A stretch of 64,000 nt of DNA from Hahnella lacustris (GTDB taxonomy: Bacteria > Pseudomonadota > Gammaproteobacteria > Burkholderiales > Burkholderiaceae_A). Location: positions 496,001 to 560,000 of the forward strand of contig OZ239148.1 in the NCBI GenBank assembly GCA_965194655.1, in the 5' to 3' direction. Positions 32,571 to 41,082 of the stretch are shown piece by piece. Under the pieces are notes generated by a model. It saw nothing but the letters and a program-made list of their open reading frames with translations, was not told where the DNA came from and ran no database searches. A program made the translations under genes and the position numbers. Numbering within the stretch: the stretch's first letter is position 1; each line of letters begins with the position of its first letter.

Positions 32571-33940
32571 CTCCCACCTCCCAACTGGCTGAATTTGCAG
32601 CCTCACTCACCGCCTCATCCATCCCGGACCCCGTCTTTCGTCGCTGTGAAGATCTCATGGTTGATTGGGCGGCCTCTGCACTGGCCGGTTTCAACACCCG
32701 CCCTGTCAAAGCCATACGCGAGGTGGTCCTTTTGCAGGGCCCAACGCAAGGGCCTTGTGAGGTCATGGGCAGCGCACAGACCAGTTCGCCCTTCTGCGCC
32801 GCAATGGCCAATGCCGCCGCCTCTCACGTGGTGGAGCAAGACGACCTGCATAATTCCTCGGTCTTGCATCCCGCAACGGTGGTCTTTCCGCCTGCGCTGG
32901 CTGCAGCACAGGCTCTGGGCCTCAGCGGACAGGCTTTGCTCACTGCGTGCGTGGTGGGCTATGAGGTGGGCATTCGGGTGGGTGAGTTCCTGGGCCGCTC
33001 CCATTACAAAGTCTTTCACACCACGGCCACCGTGGGAACGCTGGCGGCGGCATCTGCAGTGGGTCGTGCCCTGAATCTCACTCCAGAGCAGATGCTTCAT
33101 GCCTTTGGTTCAGCAGGGACTCAGGCTGCAGGTCTCTGGGCCTTTCTGAGGGATGCCGCCGACTCTAAGCAGCTTCACACGGCGCATGCCAGTGGAGCAG
33201 GCCTCATGTCGGCCTTCATGGCCCAGCGAGGCCTCACAGGGGCACAAGACATCCTCAGCGGAAAGCAGGGGATGGCCCAGGGCATGTCTACCGATGCAGA
33301 CCCAAGCAAACTCACAGATCGACTGGGTACTCGGTGGGCTCTGCTCGAGACCTCGTTCAAGTATCACGCCTCGTGTCGTCACACGCATCCCGCAGTCGAT
33401 GCACTGCTGCAAGTGATTCAAGTGCATGGACTCAAACCTCAAGACATTGAGTCAGTCGTGACGCACGTCCATCAGGGAGCCATCGATGTCCTCGGGCCGG
33501 TCACAGATCCCCAAACGGTTCATCAGAGCAAGTTCTCGATGGGGACGGTTCTGGCCTTGGCAGCCTATTTTGGTTTTGCAGGTCTCGATGAATTCGAGGC
33601 TCACTTCCAAGACCCCGAGACAGTGGCCTTTCGCGAACGCGTTCGTATGGTGTTAGACCCTGAGGTGGATGCCGCCTATCCCGCCAAATGGATTGGCAAG
33701 GTGACCGTCGTCACCCGTGATGGCCGAACGCTTCACGGTCGTGTGGATGACCCGAAGGGAGATCCGGGCAACACGCTCACCCGTCCAGAGCTAGAGGACA
33801 AGATGCTTCGGCTCTCCGAATATGGGGGGCGCATCCATCCGGATGCCACTCGAAGGCTGCTCTCTCGCCTCTGGGGCCTTCACACACAGCCCACGGTGGG
33901 CCGACTCCTAGACCTTCCAGATCTCCCTTGCGTACTCTGA
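32567..33940 (+). CDS. MmgE/PrpD-family protein
   Basis: 457 residues. The family includes 2-methylcitrate dehydratase (PrpD) and cis-aconitate decarboxylase. Seen: LMVDWAASALAGFNTRP, AAASHVVEQDDLHNSSVLHP, VVGYEVGIRVGEFLGRSHYK, FHTTATVGTLAAASAVG, KYHASCRHTHPAVDAL and KFSMGTVLALAAYFG. No other propionate genes are near, so the reaction is open. The frame starts upstream at 32402, but ATG 32567 overlaps the preceding stop (ATGA) and gives the family N-terminus. It overlaps convergent glgP by 33 bp. Confidence 0.85.
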   Translation: MTPTSQLAEFAASLTASSIPDPVFRRCEDLMVDWAASALAGFNTRPVKAIREVVLLQGPTQGPCEVMGSAQTSSPFCAAMANAAASHVVEQDDLHNSSVLHPATVVFPPALAAAQALGLSGQALLTACVVGYEVGIRVGEFLGRSHYKVFHTTATVGTLAAASAVGRALNLTPEQMLHAFGSAGTQAAGLWAFLRDAADSKQLHTAHASGAGLMSAFMAQRGLTGAQDILSGKQGMAQGMSTDADPSKLTDRLGTRWALLETSFKYHASCRHTHPAVDALLQVIQVHGLKPQDIESVVTHVHQGAIDVLGPVTDPQTVHQSKFSMGTVLALAAYFGFAGLDEFEAHFQDPETVAFRERVRMVLDPEVDAAYPAKWIGKVTVVTRDGRTLHGRVDDPKGDPGNTLTRPELEDKMLRLSEYGGRIHPDATRRLLSRLWGLHTQPTVGRLLDLPDLPCVL

Positions 33941-36346
33941 GATGGTTCGGTCTGAGGAGAAGTAGCCCATGCCTGCCACGTTGAGGATGGTCTTCTCTGC
34001 CCAGAGCGTGGGGTTGCGATAACAGGCGTCAACCTGCAGCTGCGTCTCCATGTAAGACGTGAAGTCCGCCAAGAGCAGGTAGTGGTCTCCCCAGTTCACC
34101 AGGATGTCGTAGAGCGACTGATAGCGGCCTGGCTCCTCTGGACTGAAACGCCCGTCTCGGATGGCTTCTAGCACCCTCTTGAGCTCGGGGTTGGCCTCAA
34201 TATAGGTGCGAGGCTGGTAGCCCCGCTCGCGCAGGGTCTGCACCTCACGGGTGGTGTGGCCGAAGATGAAGATGTTGTCCGCTCCCACGTGGTCTCGCAT
34301 TTCCACATTGGCACCGTCGAGCGTGCCGATGGTGAGCGCACCGTTCAAGGCAAACTTCATGTTGCCAGTACCGGAGGCCTCTGTGCCCGCTGTAGAAATC
34401 TGTTCGGACAGGTCTGCTCCAGGGATGAGGATTTCCGCGAGACTCACTCGATAGTTCGGCACAAAGTGGAGCTGGAGCCTTCCGGCCACAATCGGGTCTT
34501 GGTTGATGACTTTAGAGACGTCATTGATGAGCCGAATGATGAGCTTGGCAACGTGGTAGGCCGATGCAGCCTTGCCGGCAATGAGCACCACTCGTGGCGT
34601 TTGAATGGAGTCTGGGTTCTCGAGAATGCGCAGGTAGCGAGCAATCACATGCAACACGTTGAGAAGCTGGCGCTTGTACTCGTGAATGCGCTTGATCTGA
34701 ACGTCAAACAGAGCATCCGGATTCAGTGCGATGTCCAGATGGCTGCAAGCCCAATCGGTGAGTCGACGCTTATTTGCGTACTTGGCTGCCATGAAGGCAT
34801 CTTGGAAGGCATGGTCTTTAGCCAATGGGCGAAGGGCCTCCAGTGCACAAAGGTCTCTTCTCCAGGCGGTTCCGATGGTGTGGTCCAGCAGAGAAGATAG
34901 GCCCGGGTTGGCCTGTGACAACCAACGCCTTGGCGTGATTCCATTGGTCTTGTTGTTGAATCGTTCAGGCCAAAGCGCTGCAAATGGAGAGAAGATGGAC
35001 TGCTTCATGAGGTCGGTGTGCAGTGCCGACACACCATTGATGGAGTGGCTGGTCACCACGGCCAGGTAGGCCATTCGAACTCTGCGCTCCCCGCGCTCGT
35101 CAATGAGGGAGACGGCCTTGAGCTGCTCTCCATCTGCGCCGCGTTCTTCGGCGAGTGTCTTTAAAAAGTGAGCGTTGATGTCAAAAATGATTTGAAGGTG
35201 GCGCGGCAGGATACGTCCCATCATGTCAAGAGGCCAAGTCTCAAGGGCTTCATGCATGAGGGTGTGATTGGTGTACGAAAAGACGCCTTGGCAGAGGGCC
35301 CAGGCCCGTGACCACTCTACGCCATGCTCGTCGAGGAGTAACCGCATCAACTCGGGGATGGCCAGCACTGGGTGGGTGTCATTGAGGTGGATGCTGACCT
35401 TGCTGGGCAGGGCATCAAAATTCTCGTGGGCCTTGAGGTATCGGCGCAGCAGATCCTGAACGCTGGCGCTCACAAAAAAGTACTCTTGGTGCAGTCGAAG
35501 TTCTCGACCGCTGGGAGTGGAGTCGTCCGGGTAGAGCACCCGCGAGACATTCTCTGAGTGGTTCTTACTCTCGACCGCTGCAAAGTAATGGCCACGATTG
35601 AACTCGCCCAAGTTGATCTCTTCCGTGGCTTTCGCCGACCAGAGTCTCAAGGTGTTGGTGGATTCGGTCCCGTAGCCAGGAACAATGGTGTCGTAGGCCA
35701 TGGCGAGTACATCATGGGTGTCGACCCAATGCTGTCGGTTCTCTACCTGTTCAACATGCCCACCAAAGCGCACGCGATAGGTGACCTCCGGGCGTGGAAA
35801 TTCCCAGGGGTTTCCGTGCGTCAGCCAGTAGTCGGGAACCTCAACCTGCTGTCCCTCCTGGATGGTCTGCCTGAACATGCCGTAGTCATATCGAATGCCA
35901 TAGCCGTACCCTGCAATGCCGAGTGTCGCCATAGAGTCAAGGAAGCAGGCGGCTAGGCGCCCCAGTCCACCATTTCCCAACGCGGCGTCTGGCTCAAGGT
36001 CTGCGAGCACGTCATAGTCACAACCCAGCTCCGTGAGGGCTTGCTGGACGGTGGGCTTGAGGTCGAGCGCCAGGAGAGCATTGTCCATCGCCCTGCCCAT
36101 GAGGAACTCCATGGAGAGGTAGTACACCCGCTTATCGTCCTTCGCGTAATGACCTTGCGTGCTTTTAACCCAGCGTTCCACCAGACGATCGCGCACGGCA
36201 TAGGCTGTGGCGTGCAGCCAGTCTTCGGGTCGAGCAGCGGCAGGATTTTTGCCCACTGTGAACATGAGCTTGTTCGAGATGGACCGCTTGATGGAGGTCA
36301 GATCATTGGCGGGCGTGTCGTAGGGGAAGTCGAGCGGATGGTTCAT
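33908..36346 (-). CDS. glgP: Glycogen/maltodextrin phosphorylase
   Basis: An 812-residue GT35 enzyme releasing glucose-1-phosphate from alpha-glucan ends. Seen: YYLSMEFLMGRAMDNAL, DAALGNGGLGRLAACFLDSMA, HLNDTHPVLAIPELMR, NGITPRRWLSQANPGL, FDVQIKRIHEYKRQLLN and the PLP-Lys site EASGTGNMKFALNGAL, TIGTLDGANVEM. ATG 36346 is chosen (five bases after the glgA stop); the frame extends to 36418 inside glgA. It ends the glycogen operon. The imported maltodextrins from the other cluster are also potential substrates. Confidence 0.95.
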   Translation of the reverse strand: MNHPLDFPYDTPANDLTSIKRSISNKLMFTVGKNPAAARPEDWLHATAYAVRDRLVERWVKSTQGHYAKDDKRVYYLSMEFLMGRAMDNALLALDLKPTVQQALTELGCDYDVLADLEPDAALGNGGLGRLAACFLDSMATLGIAGYGYGIRYDYGMFRQTIQEGQQVEVPDYWLTHGNPWEFPRPEVTYRVRFGGHVEQVENRQHWVDTHDVLAMAYDTIVPGYGTESTNTLRLWSAKATEEINLGEFNRGHYFAAVESKNHSENVSRVLYPDDSTPSGRELRLHQEYFFVSASVQDLLRRYLKAHENFDALPSKVSIHLNDTHPVLAIPELMRLLLDEHGVEWSRAWALCQGVFSYTNHTLMHEALETWPLDMMGRILPRHLQIIFDINAHFLKTLAEERGADGEQLKAVSLIDERGERRVRMAYLAVVTSHSINGVSALHTDLMKQSIFSPFAALWPERFNNKTNGITPRRWLSQANPGLSSLLDHTIGTAWRRDLCALEALRPLAKDHAFQDAFMAAKYANKRRLTDWACSHLDIALNPDALFDVQIKRIHEYKRQLLNVLHVIARYLRILENPDSIQTPRVVLIAGKAASAYHVAKLIIRLINDVSKVINQDPIVAGRLQLHFVPNYRVSLAEILIPGADLSEQISTAGTEASGTGNMKFALNGALTIGTLDGANVEMRDHVGADNIFIFGHTTREVQTLRERGYQPRTYIEANPELKRVLEAIRDGRFSPEEPGRYQSLYDILVNWGDHYLLLADFTSYMETQLQVDACYRNPTLWAEKTILNVAGMGYFSSDRTISEYAREIWKV

Positions 36347-36351
36347 AAGCG

Positions 36352-37812
36352 TCAATGAGTAGAGGAACGGAGCAGAGTGGCGTAATGCTGGGCGTAGAGT
36401 CCAGCGGAGTGGTGCCACGAAAATGCCTGTGACATGCCTGCCTGTTGAATGTCCGTCCAGTCTGGTCGGCCATAGGCATCGAGTGCTCTGTGAAGTGCAT
36501 CGAGCAGGGCAGGGGTCTCAAAGGCGTCGAAGGTAAAACCAGTGGCCTGATGCGCTGCCAGGCTATTGGCGTTGGCGTCTACCACGGTGTCGGCTAAGCC
36601 CCCCACCCTTCGAACCACCGGTACGCAACCGTAAGCCAAACCATAGAGCTGGGTAAGTCCACAGGGTTCGAATCGAGAGGGCACCACGATGAGATCACAG
36701 CCACTGAAAATCTGATGGGCGAGCGACTCGTCGTAACCGCGGTGGACATGTATGTGGTTGGCCTGCTTCTGTTGTTTGTCGAGAAAGGCCGACTCGAGCC
36801 AGGGATCTCCACTGCCCAGCACCACCCATTGCGCTCCGCGATGAATGAGTGGGTCAATCGCCTCCAAAACCAGGTTCATCCCTTTCTGCTCTGTGAGGCG
36901 GCTCACCACGCCGATGAGGGGGCGGTCGGTCTGCTGCTCAAGATGAAGGGTCTTCAGCAACGCCTGTTTGCAGCGGAGCTTTCCCTTCAAGTGGCGGGCG
37001 TCGTACTGGGCCGTGATCAGCGAATCGTGAGCGGGGTTCCAGACACGGTCATCGACACCATTGAGAATACCCACGAGATGGTTGCGACGTGCATGCAGGA
37101 GGCCCTCGAGTCCGCAGCCCTGTTCACTGGTTTGGATCTCTTGTGCATACCGAGGGCTGACCGTGGTGATCAGGTCCGAATAATAGATGCCTGCCTTGAT
37201 GAAGGAGAGGCACCCGTGAAACTCCAGACCGTCCATGCCAAATGACTCTGGGCGAAGCCCAAGGGCGTCAAATTCTGCGCGACCATAGAGTCCCTGATAC
37301 GCCAGGTTGTGTATGGTGAAAACGGTCTTGACCGGTGCCTGGCCCGGTGCGAGTGTCCACTGGTCTAGGCATGCTGCGACCAGTCCTGCATGCCAGTCAT
37401 GGGCGTGCACGATGTTGGGCTGCCAGGCCTGATCAAGCCCACGCGCCAGATGGGCGCCCGCCCAGCTGAGTGCCGCAAACCTGAGGTGATTGTCGGAGTA
37501 AGGCTGCTTGAAAGCGTCTTCGTAAGGGTTACCCGAGCGGTTAAATCGCGAGGGAAGGTCGATCACATAGCCTGGGATTCGCTGGGCCAGCGTGCCATAG
37601 ACGATGCGGGCGGTTTCACCCCAGGGGAGCTGGAACTGCCCGACATCGCGCACAAAAGAAAACCCTCGCCAAACCTCCGGGTAGCCAGGAAGCAGCGCTC
37701 GGACGTCACAGCCATGGACTTCTAGAGCGGCCGGAAGGGCTCCCGTGACATCCGCGAGCCCGCCAGTCTTCATTAAAGGGAACAGCTCGGCGCTGACCTG
37801 CAGGATATTCAT
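36352..37812 (-). CDS. glgA: Glycogen synthase (ADP-glucose)
   Basis: A 486-residue GT5 glucosyltransferase that extends alpha-1,4 chains. The N-terminal ADP-glucose site is MKTGGLADVTGALP (about 14-27). Other motifs: HAHDWHAGLVAACL, TIHNLAYQGLYG, ISRLTEQKG-type VVSRLTEQKGMNLVLEA, and the C-terminal PSRFEPCGLTQLYGLAYG followed by RRVGGLADTVVDA. It lies 11 bp after glgC and 5 bp before glgP. Confidence 0.96.
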   Translation of the reverse strand: MNILQVSAELFPLMKTGGLADVTGALPAALEVHGCDVRALLPGYPEVWRGFSFVRDVGQFQLPWGETARIVYGTLAQRIPGYVIDLPSRFNRSGNPYEDAFKQPYSDNHLRFAALSWAGAHLARGLDQAWQPNIVHAHDWHAGLVAACLDQWTLAPGQAPVKTVFTIHNLAYQGLYGRAEFDALGLRPESFGMDGLEFHGCLSFIKAGIYYSDLITTVSPRYAQEIQTSEQGCGLEGLLHARRNHLVGILNGVDDRVWNPAHDSLITAQYDARHLKGKLRCKQALLKTLHLEQQTDRPLIGVVSRLTEQKGMNLVLEAIDPLIHRGAQWVVLGSGDPWLESAFLDKQQKQANHIHVHRGYDESLAHQIFSGCDLIVVPSRFEPCGLTQLYGLAYGCVPVVRRVGGLADTVVDANANSLAAHQATGFTFDAFETPALLDALHRALDAYGRPDWTDIQQAGMSQAFSWHHSAGLYAQHYATLLRSSTH

Positions 37813-37823
37813 ACTGCTTTGGA

Positions 37824-39092
37824 TTATCCCAGCTTGCGCAGCATTTCTCTCGTGATCAGTACGACCCCGTTACTCGTGCGTTCAAAGCGGGCGGCATCCT
37901 GCTCGGGATTCTCGCCCACCACAAGTCCCTCCGGGAGTTGGCAGCCGCGATCCACCACCACCTTTTTGAGGAAGCAATTCCGATTGACAGTGACATCTGG
38001 AAGGAGCACCGCCTGGTCAACGGTGCAGAACGACCGAATGCGAACGCTCGAGAAGAGGACCGAGTTGCTCACAATGGAGCCAGAGACAATACAGCCTCCA
38101 GAGACCATGGTGTTGATGGTGAGGCCGTGCTTTCCATGCTGATCTTGCACAAACTTTGCCGGGGGAAGCTGGCGTTGAGTGGTCCAGATGGGCCAGTCTG
38201 TGTCGTAGATGTCGAGCTCAGGCGTCACTGAGGCGAGGTCTAGATTGGCCTCCCAGAATGCGTCGATGGTGCCCACATCCCTCCAATACTCCTGGGCATC
38301 AGGCGTGCTCTTGACACAAGAAAGACCGAAGGGGTGGGCAAATGCCTTGCCTTCACGGACTGCGCGCGGAATGACATCTTTGCCAAAATCATGGCTCGAG
38401 CTTGGGTCTGCGAGGTCCTCTTTCAGGCATTGGTAGAGGTAATCGGCGTTAAAAATATAGATCCCCATACTGGCCAGCGACTGGGTGGGATCATTGGGTA
38501 GGCAGGGCGGGTCCGCCGGCTTTTCGATGAACGCCGTGATTCGGCGTTGCTCATCAATGGCCATGACGCCAAAGGCCTTGGCCTCCTCTCGAGGGACCTG
38601 AATACAGCCCACGGTGCAGGGCAGCCCACTGTTGGCGTGGTCTTGAAGCATGATTGAATAGTCCATGCGATAGACATGATCGCCCGCAAGAATCACGATG
38701 TACTCGGGGTGACTGCTCTCAATGATGTCCAGGTTTTGGAATACGGCGTCAGCCGTTCCCCGGTACCAGTTCTCCTCGTCCACGCGTTGTTGTGCGGGCA
38801 GCAGGTCCACCATCTCGTTGAGTTCGGCCCGCAGAAAGCTCCAGCCTCGTTGCAGATGCCTGAGCAGGGAGTGAGACTTGTACTGGGTGATCACGCCAAT
38901 TCTGCGAATCCCCGAGTTCACACAGTTGGACAGCGCGAAATCGATGATTCGAAACTTTCCCCCAAAGTAGACCGCGGGTTTGGCGCGTGAGTCCGTCAGC
39001 TGCTTGAGCCGCGATCCACGGCCACCGGCGAGGACGAGGGCTAACGATCGCCGAACGAGCATGTGAGAGAGGTTACGTTCGGCATTCATCAT
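37824..39092 (-). CDS. glgC: Glucose-1-phosphate adenylyltransferase (ADP-glucose pyrophosphorylase)
   Basis: About 422 residues; makes ADP-glucose and is normally the regulated step of glycogen synthesis. Seen: LALVLAGGRGSRLKQLTDSR, KPAVYFGGKFRIIDFALSNC, GTADAVFQNLDII, ILAGDHVYRMDY, FIEKPADPP and SMGIYIFNADYL. The C-terminal half is a left-handed beta-helix with the allosteric region. ATG 39092 has AGGGG eight bases upstream; 39089 is in frame and also possible. It begins 19 bp after the glgX stop. Confidence 0.95.
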   Translation of the reverse strand: MMNAERNLSHMLVRRSLALVLAGGRGSRLKQLTDSRAKPAVYFGGKFRIIDFALSNCVNSGIRRIGVITQYKSHSLLRHLQRGWSFLRAELNEMVDLLPAQQRVDEENWYRGTADAVFQNLDIIESSHPEYIVILAGDHVYRMDYSIMLQDHANSGLPCTVGCIQVPREEAKAFGVMAIDEQRRITAFIEKPADPPCLPNDPTQSLASMGIYIFNADYLYQCLKEDLADPSSSHDFGKDVIPRAVREGKAFAHPFGLSCVKSTPDAQEYWRDVGTIDAFWEANLDLASVTPELDIYDTDWPIWTTQRQLPPAKFVQDQHGKHGLTINTMVSGGCIVSGSIVSNSVLFSSVRIRSFCTVDQAVLLPDVTVNRNCFLKKVVVDRGCQLPEGLVVGENPEQDAARFERTSNGVVLITREMLRKLG

Positions 39093-39111
39093 GTGTGGGG
39101 CCCCTGGCTTA

Positions 39112-41076
39112 TCAGTGTTTGTGTATACGTGTATACGCAATCATGATGCAGCCCGGGGCAATGGTCTCGCGGTGCTGCAGCAATTGAGGGTCTCGCTCCG
39201 GGTGAGCCGAGTCGGCGGCCAGCGTCCATTCGCCGGATGGAAGGGTGAAATTCAGACTATGCGGACTTGGATTGAAGCCCCACCAGATCCACTCTGGGTA
39301 CTCTGGAAACCGCAGTGTGAGGGCAAGGCCATTCAGGGCCTCTGAGTGCCACTGCTCCACATCCATGGGGCTTCCGTCGGGCTGGAGCCACTCAGCGGTC
39401 TGCTCGGTCCATGGCCGATGTGCACGCACCGCAGGCAGGTCTACTCGCAGCTGAGCCAGCCTCTGAACCCAGGCAAGAAACCTCAGGTCCTCTCGGTCCT
39501 TGGGGGCCCAGTCCACCCAGGTGAGCGGGCTGTCTTGGCAGTAGGCATTATTGTTTCCCGCCTGACTCTGCCCAAGCTCATCACCGCCCCGCCACATGGG
39601 CGTTCCCAAACCCAGAAGGGCGATGGCAGCAAGGCTTCGACGCGCACGATTCCGATGATCTTGAATGTCTAGGTTGCCCGTGGGGCCCTCTACACCAAAG
39701 TTGTGCGAGTGGTTGTGGTTGTGCCCGTCTCGGTTCTCCTCCCCATTGGCCTCATTGTGTTTGGCGGTGTACTGGGTGAGGTCTTTGAGCGTGAATCCAT
39801 CATGGGCGCTCACGAAGTTCACGCTGGTGTGGGCCGGCTTAGACCCAAAATAGCCGCGCGATCCAGCAAGGGTTTCGGCGAGGCGAGCAAGGCTTCCGGT
39901 TCGTTGGAGCCAGATCGATCGCTGGGCATCTCTGAACTGATCGTTCCACTCCAGCCAATTCGGTGGAAAGCCACCCAGGTGATAGCCGTTGGGGCCCAGG
40001 TCCCATGGCTCGGCAATCAGAACACAGTCGCGCAGTATGGGGTCTTGCGCTAAGGCAGCGAAGAATCCACTTCGAAAATGGGGGTGATGGTCGTAGGCGT
40101 TGGTCCGGCCCAGGATAGGAGCCAGGTCAAATCGGAATCCATCGACTCCGTAGGTGGTGACCCAGTGCCTCAGGCTATCGAGAATCAGTCGGAGCACGAG
40201 CGGCTCGTCCATGTTGAGGACATTTCCGCAGCCCGCCCAGTTGATGTATCGACTCAAGTCCTGAGGTTCGAGGCGGTAGTAGGTGCGATTTCCCAGCCCT
40301 TTGAGTGAGAGTGTGGGGCCAGTCTCATCTGACTCGGCAGAGTGATTGAAGACCACGTCGACGATGACCTCAAGCCCAGCCTCGTGTAGCGCATGAACCA
40401 TCTGCAAGCATTCCCTGGGCGCAAGGTCCGGTGAAGACGCATAGCGGGGCTCGGGGGCCATCCAGCCAATGGGGTTGTATCCCCAATAGTTGCTCAGTCC
40501 CATGGCTTGCAGGCGCAGCTCATCCACGCGAGCAGCCAAGGGCATGAGACTGACCGACGTGATGCCCAGCGACTTCAGGTGACTGAGGACGCTGGGGTGG
40601 GTGAGACCGAGGTATCGGCCCCGATGTTCTGCGGGCACCTCAGGGTGCTGCTGGGTGTAACCCTTGACATGCACCTCACAGAGCACTCGGTCATGAGGTG
40701 AGACGCGAACCGGGTGGCACACAGGAGCGGGCAGGGGCTCGAACAGGAGCGCACGGGGCGCTTGTGTTGGGTCGCTGCTGGGGAGCACGCAAGCGGCGTA
40801 AGGGTCGAGCAGCCATCGCTGTGGATCGAATCGATGGCCCGCGACTGGGTCGTGTGGTCCGTCTAGGCGCCAGGCATATTGAAGACCTGCCCTTGCTCTG
40901 GGCAGCCATGCCTGCCAGATGCCGTTGTCCTTCCATTCGGCCGACACCTCTCCCATGTGGGAGGTGTGGCCGGGTTCCCAATAGCAGAGCGTGGCAGCAC
41001 GGGCCTCTGGCGCAGCCACTCCGAATAAGGCCCCGTCCTCGTAAAGCCTGGCACCGAGCTGAGTGGGCGAACGCAT
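39112..41076 (-). CDS. glgX: Glycogen debranching enzyme (GH13_11)
   Basis: A 654-residue isoamylase-type debrancher that trims limit dextrins left by GlgP. N-terminal CBM48 (YEDGALFGVAAPEARAATLC), then VKGYTQQHPEVP, SNYWGYNPIGWMAPEPRYAS, region I DVVFNHSAE, region II GFRFDLAPILGR (nucleophile Asp), region III LIAEPWDLGPNGYHLGGFP (acid/base Glu), region IV FVSAHDGFTLKDL, and PMWRGGDELGQSQAGNNNAY. No signal peptide, unlike the pullulanase of the dextrin cluster. It lies six bases after glgB. Confidence 0.95.
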   Translation of the reverse strand: MRSPTQLGARLYEDGALFGVAAPEARAATLCYWEPGHTSHMGEVSAEWKDNGIWQAWLPRARAGLQYAWRLDGPHDPVAGHRFDPQRWLLDPYAACVLPSSDPTQAPRALLFEPLPAPVCHPVRVSPHDRVLCEVHVKGYTQQHPEVPAEHRGRYLGLTHPSVLSHLKSLGITSVSLMPLAARVDELRLQAMGLSNYWGYNPIGWMAPEPRYASSPDLAPRECLQMVHALHEAGLEVIVDVVFNHSAESDETGPTLSLKGLGNRTYYRLEPQDLSRYINWAGCGNVLNMDEPLVLRLILDSLRHWVTTYGVDGFRFDLAPILGRTNAYDHHPHFRSGFFAALAQDPILRDCVLIAEPWDLGPNGYHLGGFPPNWLEWNDQFRDAQRSIWLQRTGSLARLAETLAGSRGYFGSKPAHTSVNFVSAHDGFTLKDLTQYTAKHNEANGEENRDGHNHNHSHNFGVEGPTGNLDIQDHRNRARRSLAAIALLGLGTPMWRGGDELGQSQAGNNNAYCQDSPLTWVDWAPKDREDLRFLAWVQRLAQLRVDLPAVRAHRPWTEQTAEWLQPDGSPMDVEQWHSEALNGLALTLRFPEYPEWIWWGFNPSPHSLNFTLPSGEWTLAADSAHPERDPQLLQHRETIAPGCIMIAYTRIHKH

Positions 41077-41082
41077 GCAGAC